The notes: generated by a model from the letters alone, not told the origin. DNA of 15,737 nucleotides from an uncultured Porphyromonadaceae bacterium (GCA_900550645.1 URTA01000056.1:1-15737), one strand, 5' to 3'. Shown: positions 1 through 8,106, counted from the first letter of the stretch. A program made the numbers and translations.

Positions 1-1456
1 AATCAGCCCTTTTTCCTTGCCGCCTCCCTGAAATGTTTAGCGGACAGTAATAATACTCGTTGAGCCACCCTGTTTCTGCCTTAAAGGGATATGATGCCAG
101 ATAATCATACAGTTCATGATAAATTTCCCGAATTTGAGACAGCTTTATATGTCCTTTGCCCAGCCATTCTATAATCAGTTCTTTCTCAGGGTCGGTGATT
201 GCAGAAATCACTCTGAATGCAACAGCGTACCCCTTTTCGGAGTCTGCCGCTATGGCCTTGACGCGAGCTATTACCCGCTGTACTACATCCTCCGGGACCA
301 TCGCGCCATGTCGCGACGCTTCAATCAGAAGCTCCTTGCGCTCTGCTATTGCCTTGTCAAGCAGAGGCTCGTCAAATATTTTTGTCGATAGTGCAGCAAC
401 CAACTCCGAAGTCCCCTGCCTTACCCCGCTCTGTAATACACGACACAAATAGTCTGTATCGTCGTGGCTGTTCCGGTAGTACATCATCAACAGCCAACGG
501 TCAAACGCAGAACTGCACTCAAACCATGCTTTGACAAAGACCGTTCCATCGCAGCTGGCCGGCAAGCCGAGCCTTTGGCAGACGAATGTTTTCAAGTCAA
601 AGTCGGCGATGTCAATCAACGATGCAAGCTGCTCCCACAACGCATTGTCCTGCGCTTTATACTCGGCATTGCCGAAATAAATGCCAAGTCCTTTGGTCAG
701 GAACTCATAGACGTTGCTGCAGATGCTGTACGAGAACGCATTGTCAGGCATCGCGTATTTCGCACTGTGGTATATTGCTCGTGACGAGCAGATTATCCTG
801 CGTGTGACAGTCGTGGCTTTGCTCCACATCTGCACCCACCGGACAACAGAATCTGCAGTCTCATACTGCTCTTCGAGGCCCTGAATGCCGTAAGTAGTTC
901 CGCAAGTCAACACCAATTCGTACCCCGGCTGCGGTGTCGGAGTGCGGTACTCCCACACATGGATGTTCGGATCACCGGCAAATGCGCCCATTTTGCCCTG
1001 CATGCCTATAATAGGGATATAGATGCGCTGGTGGTTCATCTGCGCATCGTATGGCGGCTCGGCAAGCCGGATAGTGCGGATCAATGCATCAAAATCTTGA
1101 TAGATGCGGTCATTCTCATAGAAACGCGCCAGCTCGGAAAACGGGAAAATCACAAAATCGTTTGTCGGAAGACGCTTGACATAATCCGTGATACACCTGC
1201 TCAACGCGGAACTCGTCAGCATGACATCCGGGCTGTCCTTGTCAAGCCACCCCTCTATGCTCTGATGATACACCCGGTTGCCAAACGCACCGTCGATCCG
1301 CGAAACGAACTCCGAATAATCAGCAAAATTCTCAAACAGGACAAACCGTACGGGATAACGGTTGAGCGTAGCCTCGTTCAGTCCGCGGCACTCCTTGTCC
1401 TCACGCGCAAACGCGAGGAGATCGTCCATGCTTGAGAATGTCCTGAAGCTTTTCAT
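1..1456 (-). CDS. pglZ: BREX type 4 phosphatase-like protein PglZ, N-terminal part, cut by the left edge
   Basis: This minus-strand frame begins at ATG 1456-1454 and stays open for 485 codons to the window edge without a stop, so the gene is partial. The protein starts MKSFRTFSSMDDLLAFARE and shows no signal peptide or membrane segment. The start overlaps the brxC stop by one base (TGATG), which suggests translational coupling. PglZ proteins carry an alkaline-phosphatase-like domain and are the hallmark of BREX anti-phage systems. That core would lie downstream of the visible part, so I cannot see its metal ligands. The call rests on position directly after brxP and brxC, the order described for type 4 BREX, and on general likeness of the N-terminal region. 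An unrelated third gene of the operon is the main alternative. Several plus-strand open frames here are shadows of this gene. Confidence 0.75.
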   Translation of the reverse strand, partial: MKSFRTFSSMDDLLAFAREDKECRGLNEATLNRYPVRFVLFENFADYSEFVSRIDGAFGNRVYHQSIEGWLDKDSPDVMLTSSALSRCITDYVKRLPTNDFVIFPFSELARFYENDRIYQDFDALIRTIRLAEPPYDAQMNHQRIYIPIIGMQGKMGAFAGDPNIHVWEYRTPTPQPGYELVLTCGTTYGIQGLEEQYETADSVVRWVQMWSKATTVTRRIICSSRAIYHSAKYAMPDNAFSYSICSNVYEFLTKGLGIYFGNAEYKAQDNALWEQLASLIDIADFDLKTFVCQRLGLPASCDGTVFVKAWFECSSAFDRWLLMMYYRNSHDDTDYLCRVLQSGVRQGTSELVAALSTKIFDEPLLDKAIAERKELLIEASRHGAMVPEDVVQRVIARVKAIAADSEKGYAVAFRVISAITDPEKELIIEWLGKGHIKLSQIREIYHELYDYLASYPFKAETGWLNEYYYCPLNISGRRQGKRAD

Positions 1457-4400
1457 CACAGGTTTTCGTTGACACAAACTATCGCATCTCTGTTGCCCTC
1501 GCTGCACAGCTGTGTAAGCACTTTCCTGAGGCTTACGATATTGCGTTCATTCTGGATCTTATTGATTGCTGTCTGTTTCTTGTCCTCCTCAACCGGTTCA
1601 TTGGATTCGGGCTTTGTGACCGGGCCGTCTTCCCGCACACCTGTATCTGGACTCTCCCCATAATTTGGATAAGGCTCTTCAATTACGGGCGGTTCAAGCG
1701 GTTCAGGCTTTTGCATAGTGGAGATGCGCCAGTTCATCAACGCCTTTTCCACTTCTGCTTCCGACCAGTAGCCGATGGTGGACTGCAGGTTCTGCGAGAT
1801 GTATTTAAGAGCCTTGTCGATTTCCTCGTCGAGGAGGCCGACGTTGCTGAAGCTCTTGAGGTAGTTCACAAAACCGTCCCGATAGGCAGCGTCATTGCGG
1901 ATTATGGACGAAGCCTCAAACCGGTTTGCCGAAATCAGGTCAATCGTGTTCTTGACAAGTGCGGGGTTTCGCAATTCTGTGTCATTGCATATCTTCACCA
2001 CATTGTCGATGAGCGTCTGTATGTCGTCTGTCATAGAGGCTGTCGTAACCGCCGACAGCACCCCGGGCGAAGCGTATTTGAGCGACCACAACGGGAAACC
2101 CTTCTTGGGTATGAACACGCCGGTTATAGCCCAGCGGGCATCCTTGAGGCTGGTTATGTCACTGTATCCGTCAGTGTACTTGAGGCGGAAAAGCTGGACG
2201 AGCGACTTGCAGAGGCTGCCCTCCTCGGGTGTCTGGAACTTGAACGTCAGCTTAGAGTCAGACTTGCCGCTATCCCACGCCTTGAACAGAGCCGTGATGT
2301 CAACTTCCAGATTTTTTGCTTCGCGTGGCTTGCCAAGCAAGTCAAATATCTTACCCACCCACGGACGCATTGCAAATGCCATTGCGCCCATGGCGGCAAA
2401 GCACGGATACAAGCCGTATGGCGGACGTGTCAGGTCTTCAAACTTTTCCATGAAGTTGAATATCGCCCGCTTGTCGGCATGTTTTATGCGGTTTTGCACA
2501 AAGTCATATATGGCTTTCAGCGGATGATCTTCAGGCACATCAGGCTTCAGCTCCATATTGTCGTCCACACTGTCCTGAAGGAAATATTGTATGGGCTTGA
2601 TTTGCCCATTCCCGGACCAAATCTCTTCCTTTGATTTAGCAAAAAGCACCCGGTCAACAATATCCTTCGATGCCACACGCTTCCAGAAAGTCTGCGGAGC
2701 TCTCTGCCGGAGTGTTTCGAGTGCTTCAGGCCCGCAACTGAACACGGCCGGAGACAGCCGGTCATTGCACTCCGAAGAGAACCGCTTCATCGTGACAGGG
2801 AATGTCTTGCCGTTGACGTATGCCGTGGCATTGCCGCGCACCACGCGGGCAAGATAATCCTTGACCAGATCAGCCGCATGGCGGCGGTGAGACGCCTTCT
2901 GGTCTGCAAATCCGTGGCTGCCGGCGCAGTCATGGTTGGCCATATACTCGATAAACCGGTCATACCCCCTGTCGGTAAACACCTCGTCAAGCACAACAAA
3001 GAATATGTCACGCAGCCCCTTGTCGTCCGCCTGCATCACATTCATCTTCTGCGCAAACTCCACGAGCCGTCCGTGTTCGCCGTTATTGCGGGCCACAAGG
3101 AACGCGAAGAACAAGTCGCTCGGCTTGGCCTCCTTCATCTTGGTGTTCTTTATCTTGGACGCAAGCGACGAGTCATTGCCCTCGTCTGAAAAGAACCGGT
3201 GGCTGCACTGACGTATCACAGTGGGGACGAACCTGCTATTGACAAAACCATCGACCGTATCCTGGTCAAAATTGACCACCTGGGAAGTGAACTTGAACTG
3301 TGTGTTTCGCAACGCAGTCTTCCGATCCTCGATTTCACGAGCCGGCAGGGCAGAGAACTGCACAGAATACAGCCGTTCATCGCCTGGCGCACGCTGGACT
3401 ATGCTCTCTGAGTTGAGCCATTCCAACACCTCAAGGACTTGCGAGTCGTATTGTGTCCCGGCAAACAGGGCTTTTATGTTGGTTTCTGACGGTGTTACAA
3501 GCCCACGGTTGTCCTCGCCAGAAATGTTGTTGAACGCATTCAGCAACAGAACCGCCTTGAAGACCGCCAAATATGCCCAACCCTCCAGCTCGCTCTTGTG
3601 CCGAACAGACAACTGATACGAGTTGTAACGCTCCATGACCGCCCCGTAATTGGTGACATCGTCCTGAAATTCTTTTGAGACAAAATCCCACAGGTAATCT
3701 GCCGTAATCACATGGCGGCGACTGAAGTGTTCCTCGCTGTCGAGAAAGCTGCGGATGTCATCATTCTGCCCCAAAAACTCGAACACGCTGCGGCTTGACG
3801 AGCCTATGACCGTAGCAAAATACGTTGCAAGATTTGCCGTCCCGGGATGAAGCGGAAACAAGTTGAGCAAGTCGGCCGTCGTGGTCTGCTTGTCTACGGC
3901 ATTCGCCGTGTACATATCGACCACATCGCCGATGCTGCCGAAATACCGGAAACGGATGTCGTCATACGCCATCTGGTCAATGACTTCAAACTTGCGCGTC
4001 ATGATCTTGAATGCCGAGACCGACTCCATGTTGTATTTCATGCGGTGATAGCGGCCGTCGGTCTGCTTAACCTCTTCGGGGGAAATGGTATTGAACGCCG
4101 ACGGGTGGGACACCAGGCAGAAAAACGAGTTGTTCTCCAGGTTCATGAACTTTTCGGCGACACCCTGCATCTCCTTGAGTATGCTCACGCCGAAAGAGTT
4201 CATCACATCGGTAAACTCGTCCCACAGTATGAACAGGCCATTGTAGGCAGAGTGGGCAACAAGCTCATTCTGCACTTCCACGAGCCATTTGCCCAGGTTG
4301 CTAAGGTCGAGCGTCGCACTAAGGCCGGCGCCCTTAAGAGCGTCTATCGCACGGTGGTAAGCGGTTATGTCCTGATTTTGCAGCAGCTCCACCAACTTGT

Positions 4401-4974
4401 CCGGCGACATGGCTATCGACGACAAGCCAGGGCTATGGTCAATAATGGTAGACCACACTTCGGGGCTGCGGCGTATGTTGGCTATGAGGCTTTCATAGTC
4501 CGTCTGGACTTGAACCTCCAATCCGAATTTTTCCAGCGCGTCAACCACATTTTTCTGCACCACAAGGGCGAGGTCGCTGACCGACGACATGGTGTTGTAG
4601 TCAGTACCGTATATCTTCACCGGAAGCAGCCGTTTCGTCTCGCGCAGACGGTACAGAGACTGGCGCAGCTGCGCATATTTCGGGTCCTTGTACTCATAGT
4701 CCACCCACGGCCGCAATTCCTCGATCGGGTCGGAAAGCAGATGGGCTATGACGGCAGAGGCATGGCTCTTGCCCGTGCCGTATGTGCCGTTAATCCAAAA
4801 TGACTTGTGGTTGTCGATGTCGTTGCCGCGCACGGCCTTGATAACCGTGCCTAGCACACCGTTGAACTGTTCGTTGGGGATGAACGAAGCCCATTCGTCT
4901 TCCTTCTCCTCCTTGATGTTGTATGCCGGCTTGCCGCCGCGCAGCTTGATTATTTCGCTGTAACAGGATGCCAT
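1456..4974 (-). CDS. brxC: BREX type 4 P-loop ATPase BrxC
   Basis: A 1172-residue cytoplasmic ATPase, a typical size for BrxC/PglY-type proteins, which supply the nucleotide-dependent motor or scaffold of BREX phage defense. A Walker A motif, GTYGTGKS, sits at residues 63-70. A Walker B stretch, LFILWDEF, lies at 247-254 with D252 and E253, followed by a beta strand and sensor-like FCLVSH at 285-290. The rest is a long helical region without recognisable motifs. Residues about 1087-1133 form a proline- and acid-rich linker, after which a tail of 39 residues closes the protein. The start at 4974 follows the brxP stop by 25 bases and the stop overlaps the pglZ start, so the three genes are surely co-transcribed. 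The P-loop ATPase assignment is secure; the subtype comes from the neighbouring brxP. Confidence 0.88.
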   Translation of the reverse strand: MASCYSEIIKLRGGKPAYNIKEEKEDEWASFIPNEQFNGVLGTVIKAVRGNDIDNHKSFWINGTYGTGKSHASAVIAHLLSDPIEELRPWVDYEYKDPKYAQLRQSLYRLRETKRLLPVKIYGTDYNTMSSVSDLALVVQKNVVDALEKFGLEVQVQTDYESLIANIRRSPEVWSTIIDHSPGLSSIAMSPDKLVELLQNQDITAYHRAIDALKGAGLSATLDLSNLGKWLVEVQNELVAHSAYNGLFILWDEFTDVMNSFGVSILKEMQGVAEKFMNLENNSFFCLVSHPSAFNTISPEEVKQTDGRYHRMKYNMESVSAFKIMTRKFEVIDQMAYDDIRFRYFGSIGDVVDMYTANAVDKQTTTADLLNLFPLHPGTANLATYFATVIGSSSRSVFEFLGQNDDIRSFLDSEEHFSRRHVITADYLWDFVSKEFQDDVTNYGAVMERYNSYQLSVRHKSELEGWAYLAVFKAVLLLNAFNNISGEDNRGLVTPSETNIKALFAGTQYDSQVLEVLEWLNSESIVQRAPGDERLYSVQFSALPAREIEDRKTALRNTQFKFTSQVVNFDQDTVDGFVNSRFVPTVIRQCSHRFFSDEGNDSSLASKIKNTKMKEAKPSDLFFAFLVARNNGEHGRLVEFAQKMNVMQADDKGLRDIFFVVLDEVFTDRGYDRFIEYMANHDCAGSHGFADQKASHRRHAADLVKDYLARVVRGNATAYVNGKTFPVTMKRFSSECNDRLSPAVFSCGPEALETLRQRAPQTFWKRVASKDIVDRVLFAKSKEEIWSGNGQIKPIQYFLQDSVDDNMELKPDVPEDHPLKAIYDFVQNRIKHADKRAIFNFMEKFEDLTRPPYGLYPCFAAMGAMAFAMRPWVGKIFDLLGKPREAKNLEVDITALFKAWDSGKSDSKLTFKFQTPEEGSLCKSLVQLFRLKYTDGYSDITSLKDARWAITGVFIPKKGFPLWSLKYASPGVLSAVTTASMTDDIQTLIDNVVKICNDTELRNPALVKNTIDLISANRFEASSIIRNDAAYRDGFVNYLKSFSNVGLLDEEIDKALKYISQNLQSTIGYWSEAEVEKALMNWRISTMQKPEPLEPPVIEEPYPNYGESPDTGVREDGPVTKPESNEPVEEDKKQTAINKIQNERNIVSLRKVLTQLCSEGNRDAIVCVNENL

Positions 4975-4999
4975 GGTGAACGTCAGTTTGAGGGTGAAG

Positions 5000-7573
5000 T
5001 TATTTTGTCAGCAACTCGAGGGCAGAGACCGGTGTCAGGTCTTCGCGCAGCGTTATGTGGTCGAGACCCATGTTCAGTTCGGCAATAAGCACGCGGTTGT
5101 CTCCAGATGAAAGCGCACGCAGTTTCTTCTTCAGCTCGCTTTCGGAAATGCCGAACTCCCGGTATGGGCCGGACGTTTCTTCCGGGCGGTAGAAGTCAGA
5201 CACGCGCATGAACGAGATGCCCTTCGCCTGTGCATACTTGTATATCGAGTACGCCACCGCCTCAACCGACAATTCCTCGTATGCCTCACGCATGAGAGTA
5301 TTTCCTTTCTCAAATTTTTTGCGAGTATTCGCCAGTACTCCCTGACGCAACTTTTCTCCTATAAAAGAGTACTTGAAACACTGCAGCAATGATGATTTGA
5401 GATTGCTTTTCACTACTGTAGTTTCGTGATTCGGATCAAACTTGGCATACGCTAATTCAAGAAACATTTCAGCCGTATAGGCACGATTGAAATCTATCGC
5501 GGAATTATACCAACGGTATATTGCACTATTATATGCAAGGTTAATAACAATGATTTCCCAGACAAGCTCGGAACGACCTTTGTCATTCAGTTTTCTACAA
5601 AGTTTCCCAAGTGGGCTTATTGTATATTTGTCATCGACAAATTCCGCATCTCTCAACCATGCTTTAAAACTCGGGATTTGCTTCGTTCCCAAAGAATTGT
5701 CACCCCAAAATTCATCAGGGTTTGAGAGATAATGCTTAATCCAGTCGGAATGGATTCCAAAAGACCCATATCGTGATGCTCCCGACGGATTTTTCTCTTT
5801 TTCTTCTTTCATGTTATTATTATTGGTAGGTACGATATTGGTAGGTGCGACGAGCGAATCGGCAACGACACACCCCGTACTATGAAAATCAAGGCACTTA
5901 AAACAGCTGATGCATTTCATCGTATCTATTGCTATTTTCGGATATGTCGAAAGAGCGCCTGTCGGACATTCAATCTCACAAGATTCACAATTAATGCAAT
6001 ACGCAGTCTTGTACAATATGCGCCGCAACAGATACCTCAATCGAATATTACAATCATCATATACCTTAAATGTGTAATTACACTCACCTCTGTCAAAGAC
6101 AACTCTGTACTTGTACACACAGTTTGCAAATGGGATTTCTCCATTCACCTCATCACCTTCTCGGTTATAAGTATAATGCCCAAGTGTCGCCAACCAAGTA
6201 GTTGGCTTACATGTAGAATTACCAACACTTGCCTCCCATTCATTGGCATCTGACACAATAGAAACATTGGCTGATGACTGTGAATATTTACCGCTTCCCC
6301 TGAGCTTCCATAACCTCTCAGAAAGATATTCTTCCCCATTCGGGATATCTCGCTCCTTGATTACTCTCTCCAATCGAGTCTTAAACGGCTTAAGTTCTTG
6401 TTCATAACGACGGCTCACAATCATATCATCCCAAGGCGAGCCAAAAGGACAAAGAATACATCCCACACGAGGTTTGCCTAAACGATATGCCTCATTTATT
6501 ACCAAACTATGGCTAAACAGATACAAGAACACTTCAGTTGTTGACCATGCCAGAATAGGACGTGCATTAATAACGAATGAGTGTTTCACCCCCTTGCCGA
6601 TACGGAGATAACCGCTTCGGCGTGTTGACTCCTCAGCGCGGACACCCTCAAATGCCAGCACTTTAGCCTGTTTATTTGAATTGGGAAGTTTCAATGCTCG
6701 GTAGAGGGGGGCAGTTTTCATGACGGTGCAGCACCAGCGGTGCGTGTCGCTCGGCGTGCCTATCTTGTCCCAGTAGTTGAGCACGCTCTCGTGGTTGCGC
6801 GTCATATGGAATTTCAGGTTCGGAAATCTCTCGCCGTAATACCGCTTGGTCTCCTCGTACAGTTCGAGCGACGAGGGCAGCTCGTAGCCGGTGTCTGAAT
6901 AGAAGACCTCGAAATCTGCAGACGGTATCGCGCGAGTACACAGGTCAAGTATCACCTGGCTGTCCTTGCCGCCGGAGAATGAGGCTATAAAGCGGTCTAC
7001 CTTTGTCCCCTGATATACGCGCCGCCCCTCGGCGCGAGCCGTCTCGAGGGGCATTATGTCAAATGAGTCGCAGTCTTCACGCACTATCGCCATTTTCCGC
7101 TTGGTCTTCTTCTCAATGCGTTCCCGCATCGCCTCGAAATCCATTTGGTTGGCTTTCACCCGCTCCACGCTGCGTGAGGCAGATGAATATGAGACGAACA
7201 CATCGCGGATGAACTCAATGGCCTCGCTCTCAAGCAGAAACATCATGTCGGCATTGCGGCGAAGCATCTCCGTCACATCCACCGGCTGCAATGAGAGGGA
7301 CTCCATTCCGGGAGCGAAAACGACGGTCGGCGCATCATATATGTTCGCGCCTTTGGCCTCAAACACAAACTCGCCTCGATAGAAATAGCGTTTGTTCTGC
7401 GCCCACAGCAAAGGCTCTTGGCACTTCGGGTAACGCCACCCGAGCCGGTCAAGCCCGATGAGGTCCAGCTCCTCGTGGAATACGGGACGCGGCGAGATGC
7501 CCAGAGTTTCGTCAGTAACCCTGTTGCCAAGCAGTATGCCCCCAGTCTCCTTGTCCCACGAGATTTTGAACAT
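5000..7573 (-). CDS. brxP: BREX type 4 PAPS-reductase/ferredoxin fusion protein BrxP
   Basis: An 857-residue multidomain protein. Residues about 190-400 are an adenylyl-binding PAPS-reductase (DndC-like) domain with the PP-loop SGGKDS at 200-205, a CC pair at 281-282 and a CILCPFG motif with C372 and C375. These cysteines could hold an Fe-S cluster, as in DndC relatives. Residues 526-568 form a two-cluster ferredoxin module, with C526, C529, C532 and C536 followed by P, then C554, C557, C560 and C568. After an asparagine-rich linker near 584 comes a helical C-terminal region, about 600-857, that resembles DUF4007. Such a protein defines type 4 BREX; a sulfur-transfer or DNA-modifying role is inferred from DndC. 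I chose ATG 7573 (MFKISWDKETGG) because the open frame continues upstream to 7798 only through the hairpin-rich leader. Bases about 5295-6690 are markedly AT-richer than both ends of the gene. Confidence 0.88.
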   Translation of the reverse strand: MFKISWDKETGGILLGNRVTDETLGISPRPVFHEELDLIGLDRLGWRYPKCQEPLLWAQNKRYFYRGEFVFEAKGANIYDAPTVVFAPGMESLSLQPVDVTEMLRRNADMMFLLESEAIEFIRDVFVSYSSASRSVERVKANQMDFEAMRERIEKKTKRKMAIVREDCDSFDIMPLETARAEGRRVYQGTKVDRFIASFSGGKDSQVILDLCTRAIPSADFEVFYSDTGYELPSSLELYEETKRYYGERFPNLKFHMTRNHESVLNYWDKIGTPSDTHRWCCTVMKTAPLYRALKLPNSNKQAKVLAFEGVRAEESTRRSGYLRIGKGVKHSFVINARPILAWSTTEVFLYLFSHSLVINEAYRLGKPRVGCILCPFGSPWDDMIVSRRYEQELKPFKTRLERVIKERDIPNGEEYLSERLWKLRGSGKYSQSSANVSIVSDANEWEASVGNSTCKPTTWLATLGHYTYNREGDEVNGEIPFANCVYKYRVVFDRGECNYTFKVYDDCNIRLRYLLRRILYKTAYCINCESCEIECPTGALSTYPKIAIDTMKCISCFKCLDFHSTGCVVADSLVAPTNIVPTNNNNMKEEKEKNPSGASRYGSFGIHSDWIKHYLSNPDEFWGDNSLGTKQIPSFKAWLRDAEFVDDKYTISPLGKLCRKLNDKGRSELVWEIIVINLAYNSAIYRWYNSAIDFNRAYTAEMFLELAYAKFDPNHETTVVKSNLKSSLLQCFKYSFIGEKLRQGVLANTRKKFEKGNTLMREAYEELSVEAVAYSIYKYAQAKGISFMRVSDFYRPEETSGPYREFGISESELKKKLRALSSGDNRVLIAELNMGLDHITLREDLTPVSALELLTK

Positions 7574-7629
7574 CTCGGTCAATCGCAGCCACAGGACCCC
7601 GGAGTGACAGCAGTCGTTTTTAGGTGTAT

Positions 7630-7666
7630 AAAAAAAGCGCAGGATCCGTACTCGTTGCCGTCCTGC
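7630..7666 (-). terminator. Terminator-like hairpin with U-run inside the brxP leader
   Basis: On the minus strand GCAGGA (7666-7661) pairs with TCCTGC (7644-7639) around a 16-base loop. Two bases later come seven T (7636-7630). The stem has only six pairs, so strength is uncertain, but the position after a structured RNA and 57 bases before the brxP ATG fits either the 3' end of a small RNA or a regulated attenuator. Confidence 0.5.
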
Positions 7667-7740
7667 TGCTAAAGGCCTTCGCATTGCCCGGAATAGTAGA
7701 ACGAGCAACACATAGAGCCTACGCCGTATGAACAGATACA

Positions 7741-7775
7741 CCATGAGCGGCGTGTGCGTACACGCCCCCTCATGG
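7741..7775 (-). repeat. Strong 14-bp interrupted hairpin in the leader
   Basis: CCATGAG (7741-7747) pairs with CTCATGG (7769-7775), and inside it GGCGTGT (7749-7755) pairs with ACACGCC (7760-7766) around a 4-base loop. An internal loop of one against two bases separates the two 7-bp arms. No T-run follows on either strand, so this is RNA structure rather than a terminator. The TGA of the possible leader peptide lies inside the first arm met by a ribosome. Confidence 0.7.
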
Positions 7776-7823
7776 GTAGTTTGCCATACCCAAGGCATCT
7801 ACCGTTGCTTCATTCCTGACCAT
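7770..7823 (-). CDS. Possible 17-residue leader peptide
   Basis: ATG at 7823 opens a short frame, MVRNEATVDALGMANYP, ending at TGA 7772-7770. The stop falls in the 5' arm of the 7775-7741 hairpin. The last codons cover two mutually exclusive small stems: 7797-7794 with 7785-7782, and 7791-7787 with 7778-7774. That arrangement would let ribosome position choose a fold, as in translation-coupled attenuators. No good ribosome binding site is visible, and the frame may be chance. Confidence 0.2.
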   Translation of the reverse strand: MVRNEATVDALGMANYP

Positions 7824-7841
7824 TCCGTAAGAGGTTGCGAA

Positions 7842-7927
7842 GTTCTTAGCAGCCAAGAACAAAGCGTCAAGTAAACGCTTCCATATTATGTCTACGGCCT
7901 CCCGCTATCCGGCAACGTGCAGTTGCC
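7842..7927 (-). repeat. Three consecutive small hairpins at the start of the leader
   Basis: Three perfect 6-bp inverted repeats stand in a row: GGCAAC with GTTGCC (7911-7916 and 7922-7927, loop 5), AAGCGT with ACGCTT (7862-7867 and 7875-7880, loop 7) and GTTCTT with AAGAAC (7842-7847 and 7855-7860, loop 7). The last two are only one base apart. None has a T-run. They form the 5' part of the structured leader RNA. Confidence 0.6.
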
Positions 7928-7946
7928 ACACGGCGTTAGGTCGTTG

Positions 7947-7979
7947 CAAAGTTAGTGTTTTTCTGGCGAACCTGCAAAA
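7947..7979 (-). promoter_or_regulatory. Bacteroidetes-type promoter for the brxP leader and BREX operon
   Basis: On the minus strand TTTTG (7979-7975) is followed after exactly 20 bases by TAACTTTG (7954-7947), a full match to the Bacteroidetes TTTG/TAnnTTTG promoter. Transcription would begin near 7940. No comparable site lies between the leader terminator and the brxP start, so the operon probably depends on this promoter and on read-through. Confidence 0.7.
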
Positions 7980-8062
7980 CAAATTTTTCAACTGCTTCTG
8001 CATCTCGTTTTGAGGTTGTGTCAATGAAGATGTGCAAAGAAATGCAAAAAAGCGGGAGGGGG

Positions 8063-8094
8063 TTTGCAGGTGTCGTGGGAATTGGCTAACTTTG
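8063..8094 (+). promoter_or_regulatory. Bacteroidetes-type promoter for tRNA-Tyr
   Basis: TTTG (8063-8066), a 20-base spacer and TAACTTTG (8087-8094), the same core elements and spacing as the divergent BREX promoter. It ends 12 bases before the mature tRNA 5' end. Confidence 0.8.
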
Positions 8095-8106
8095 CAGTCA
8101 CAAAAC

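Larger units (their letters stand above)
7630..7940 (-). ncRNA. Structured leader or small RNA upstream of brxP
   Basis: A transcript from the promoter at 7947-7979 would start near 7940 and run about 310 bases to a terminator-like hairpin. In transcript order it can form hairpins at 7927-7911, 7880-7862 and 7860-7842, then alternative stems between 7797 and 7774, a 14-bp hairpin at 7775-7741 and a small one at 7739-7726. No long protein frame with coding character fits it. It may be a stand-alone RNA, an attenuator leader for the BREX operon, or both. It does not match RNase P, tmRNA, SRP or 6S RNA by eye. I have an unverified impression that similar sequence recurs in other Bacteroidales genomes. 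This entry also accounts for most of the gene-free stretch between brxP and the tRNA. Confidence 0.5.

Noticed and set aside
959..1435. Plus-strand frame of 158 codons, with others at 116-807
   Set aside because: Antisense shadows of the pglZ frame, which runs unbroken to the left edge and is coupled to brxC.
1711..2634. Plus-strand frames of 307 codons here and 318 codons at 3847-4803
   Set aside because: They lie antisense to the Walker-motif-bearing brxC gene and have no recognisable domains or promoters.
7802..7821. Minus-strand string GGTCAGGAATGAAGCAACGG in the leader, resembling SRP RNA domain IV
   Set aside because: The stem with GGAA tetraloop that should sit between GTCAGG and the AGCA half is missing, so it cannot form the SRP core.
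7732..7878. Plus-strand frame of 48 codons (begins MNRYTMSGVC) inside the leader region
   Set aside because: It has no promoter or ribosome binding site on that strand and lies wholly over the hairpins of the minus-strand leader; coding character is absent.
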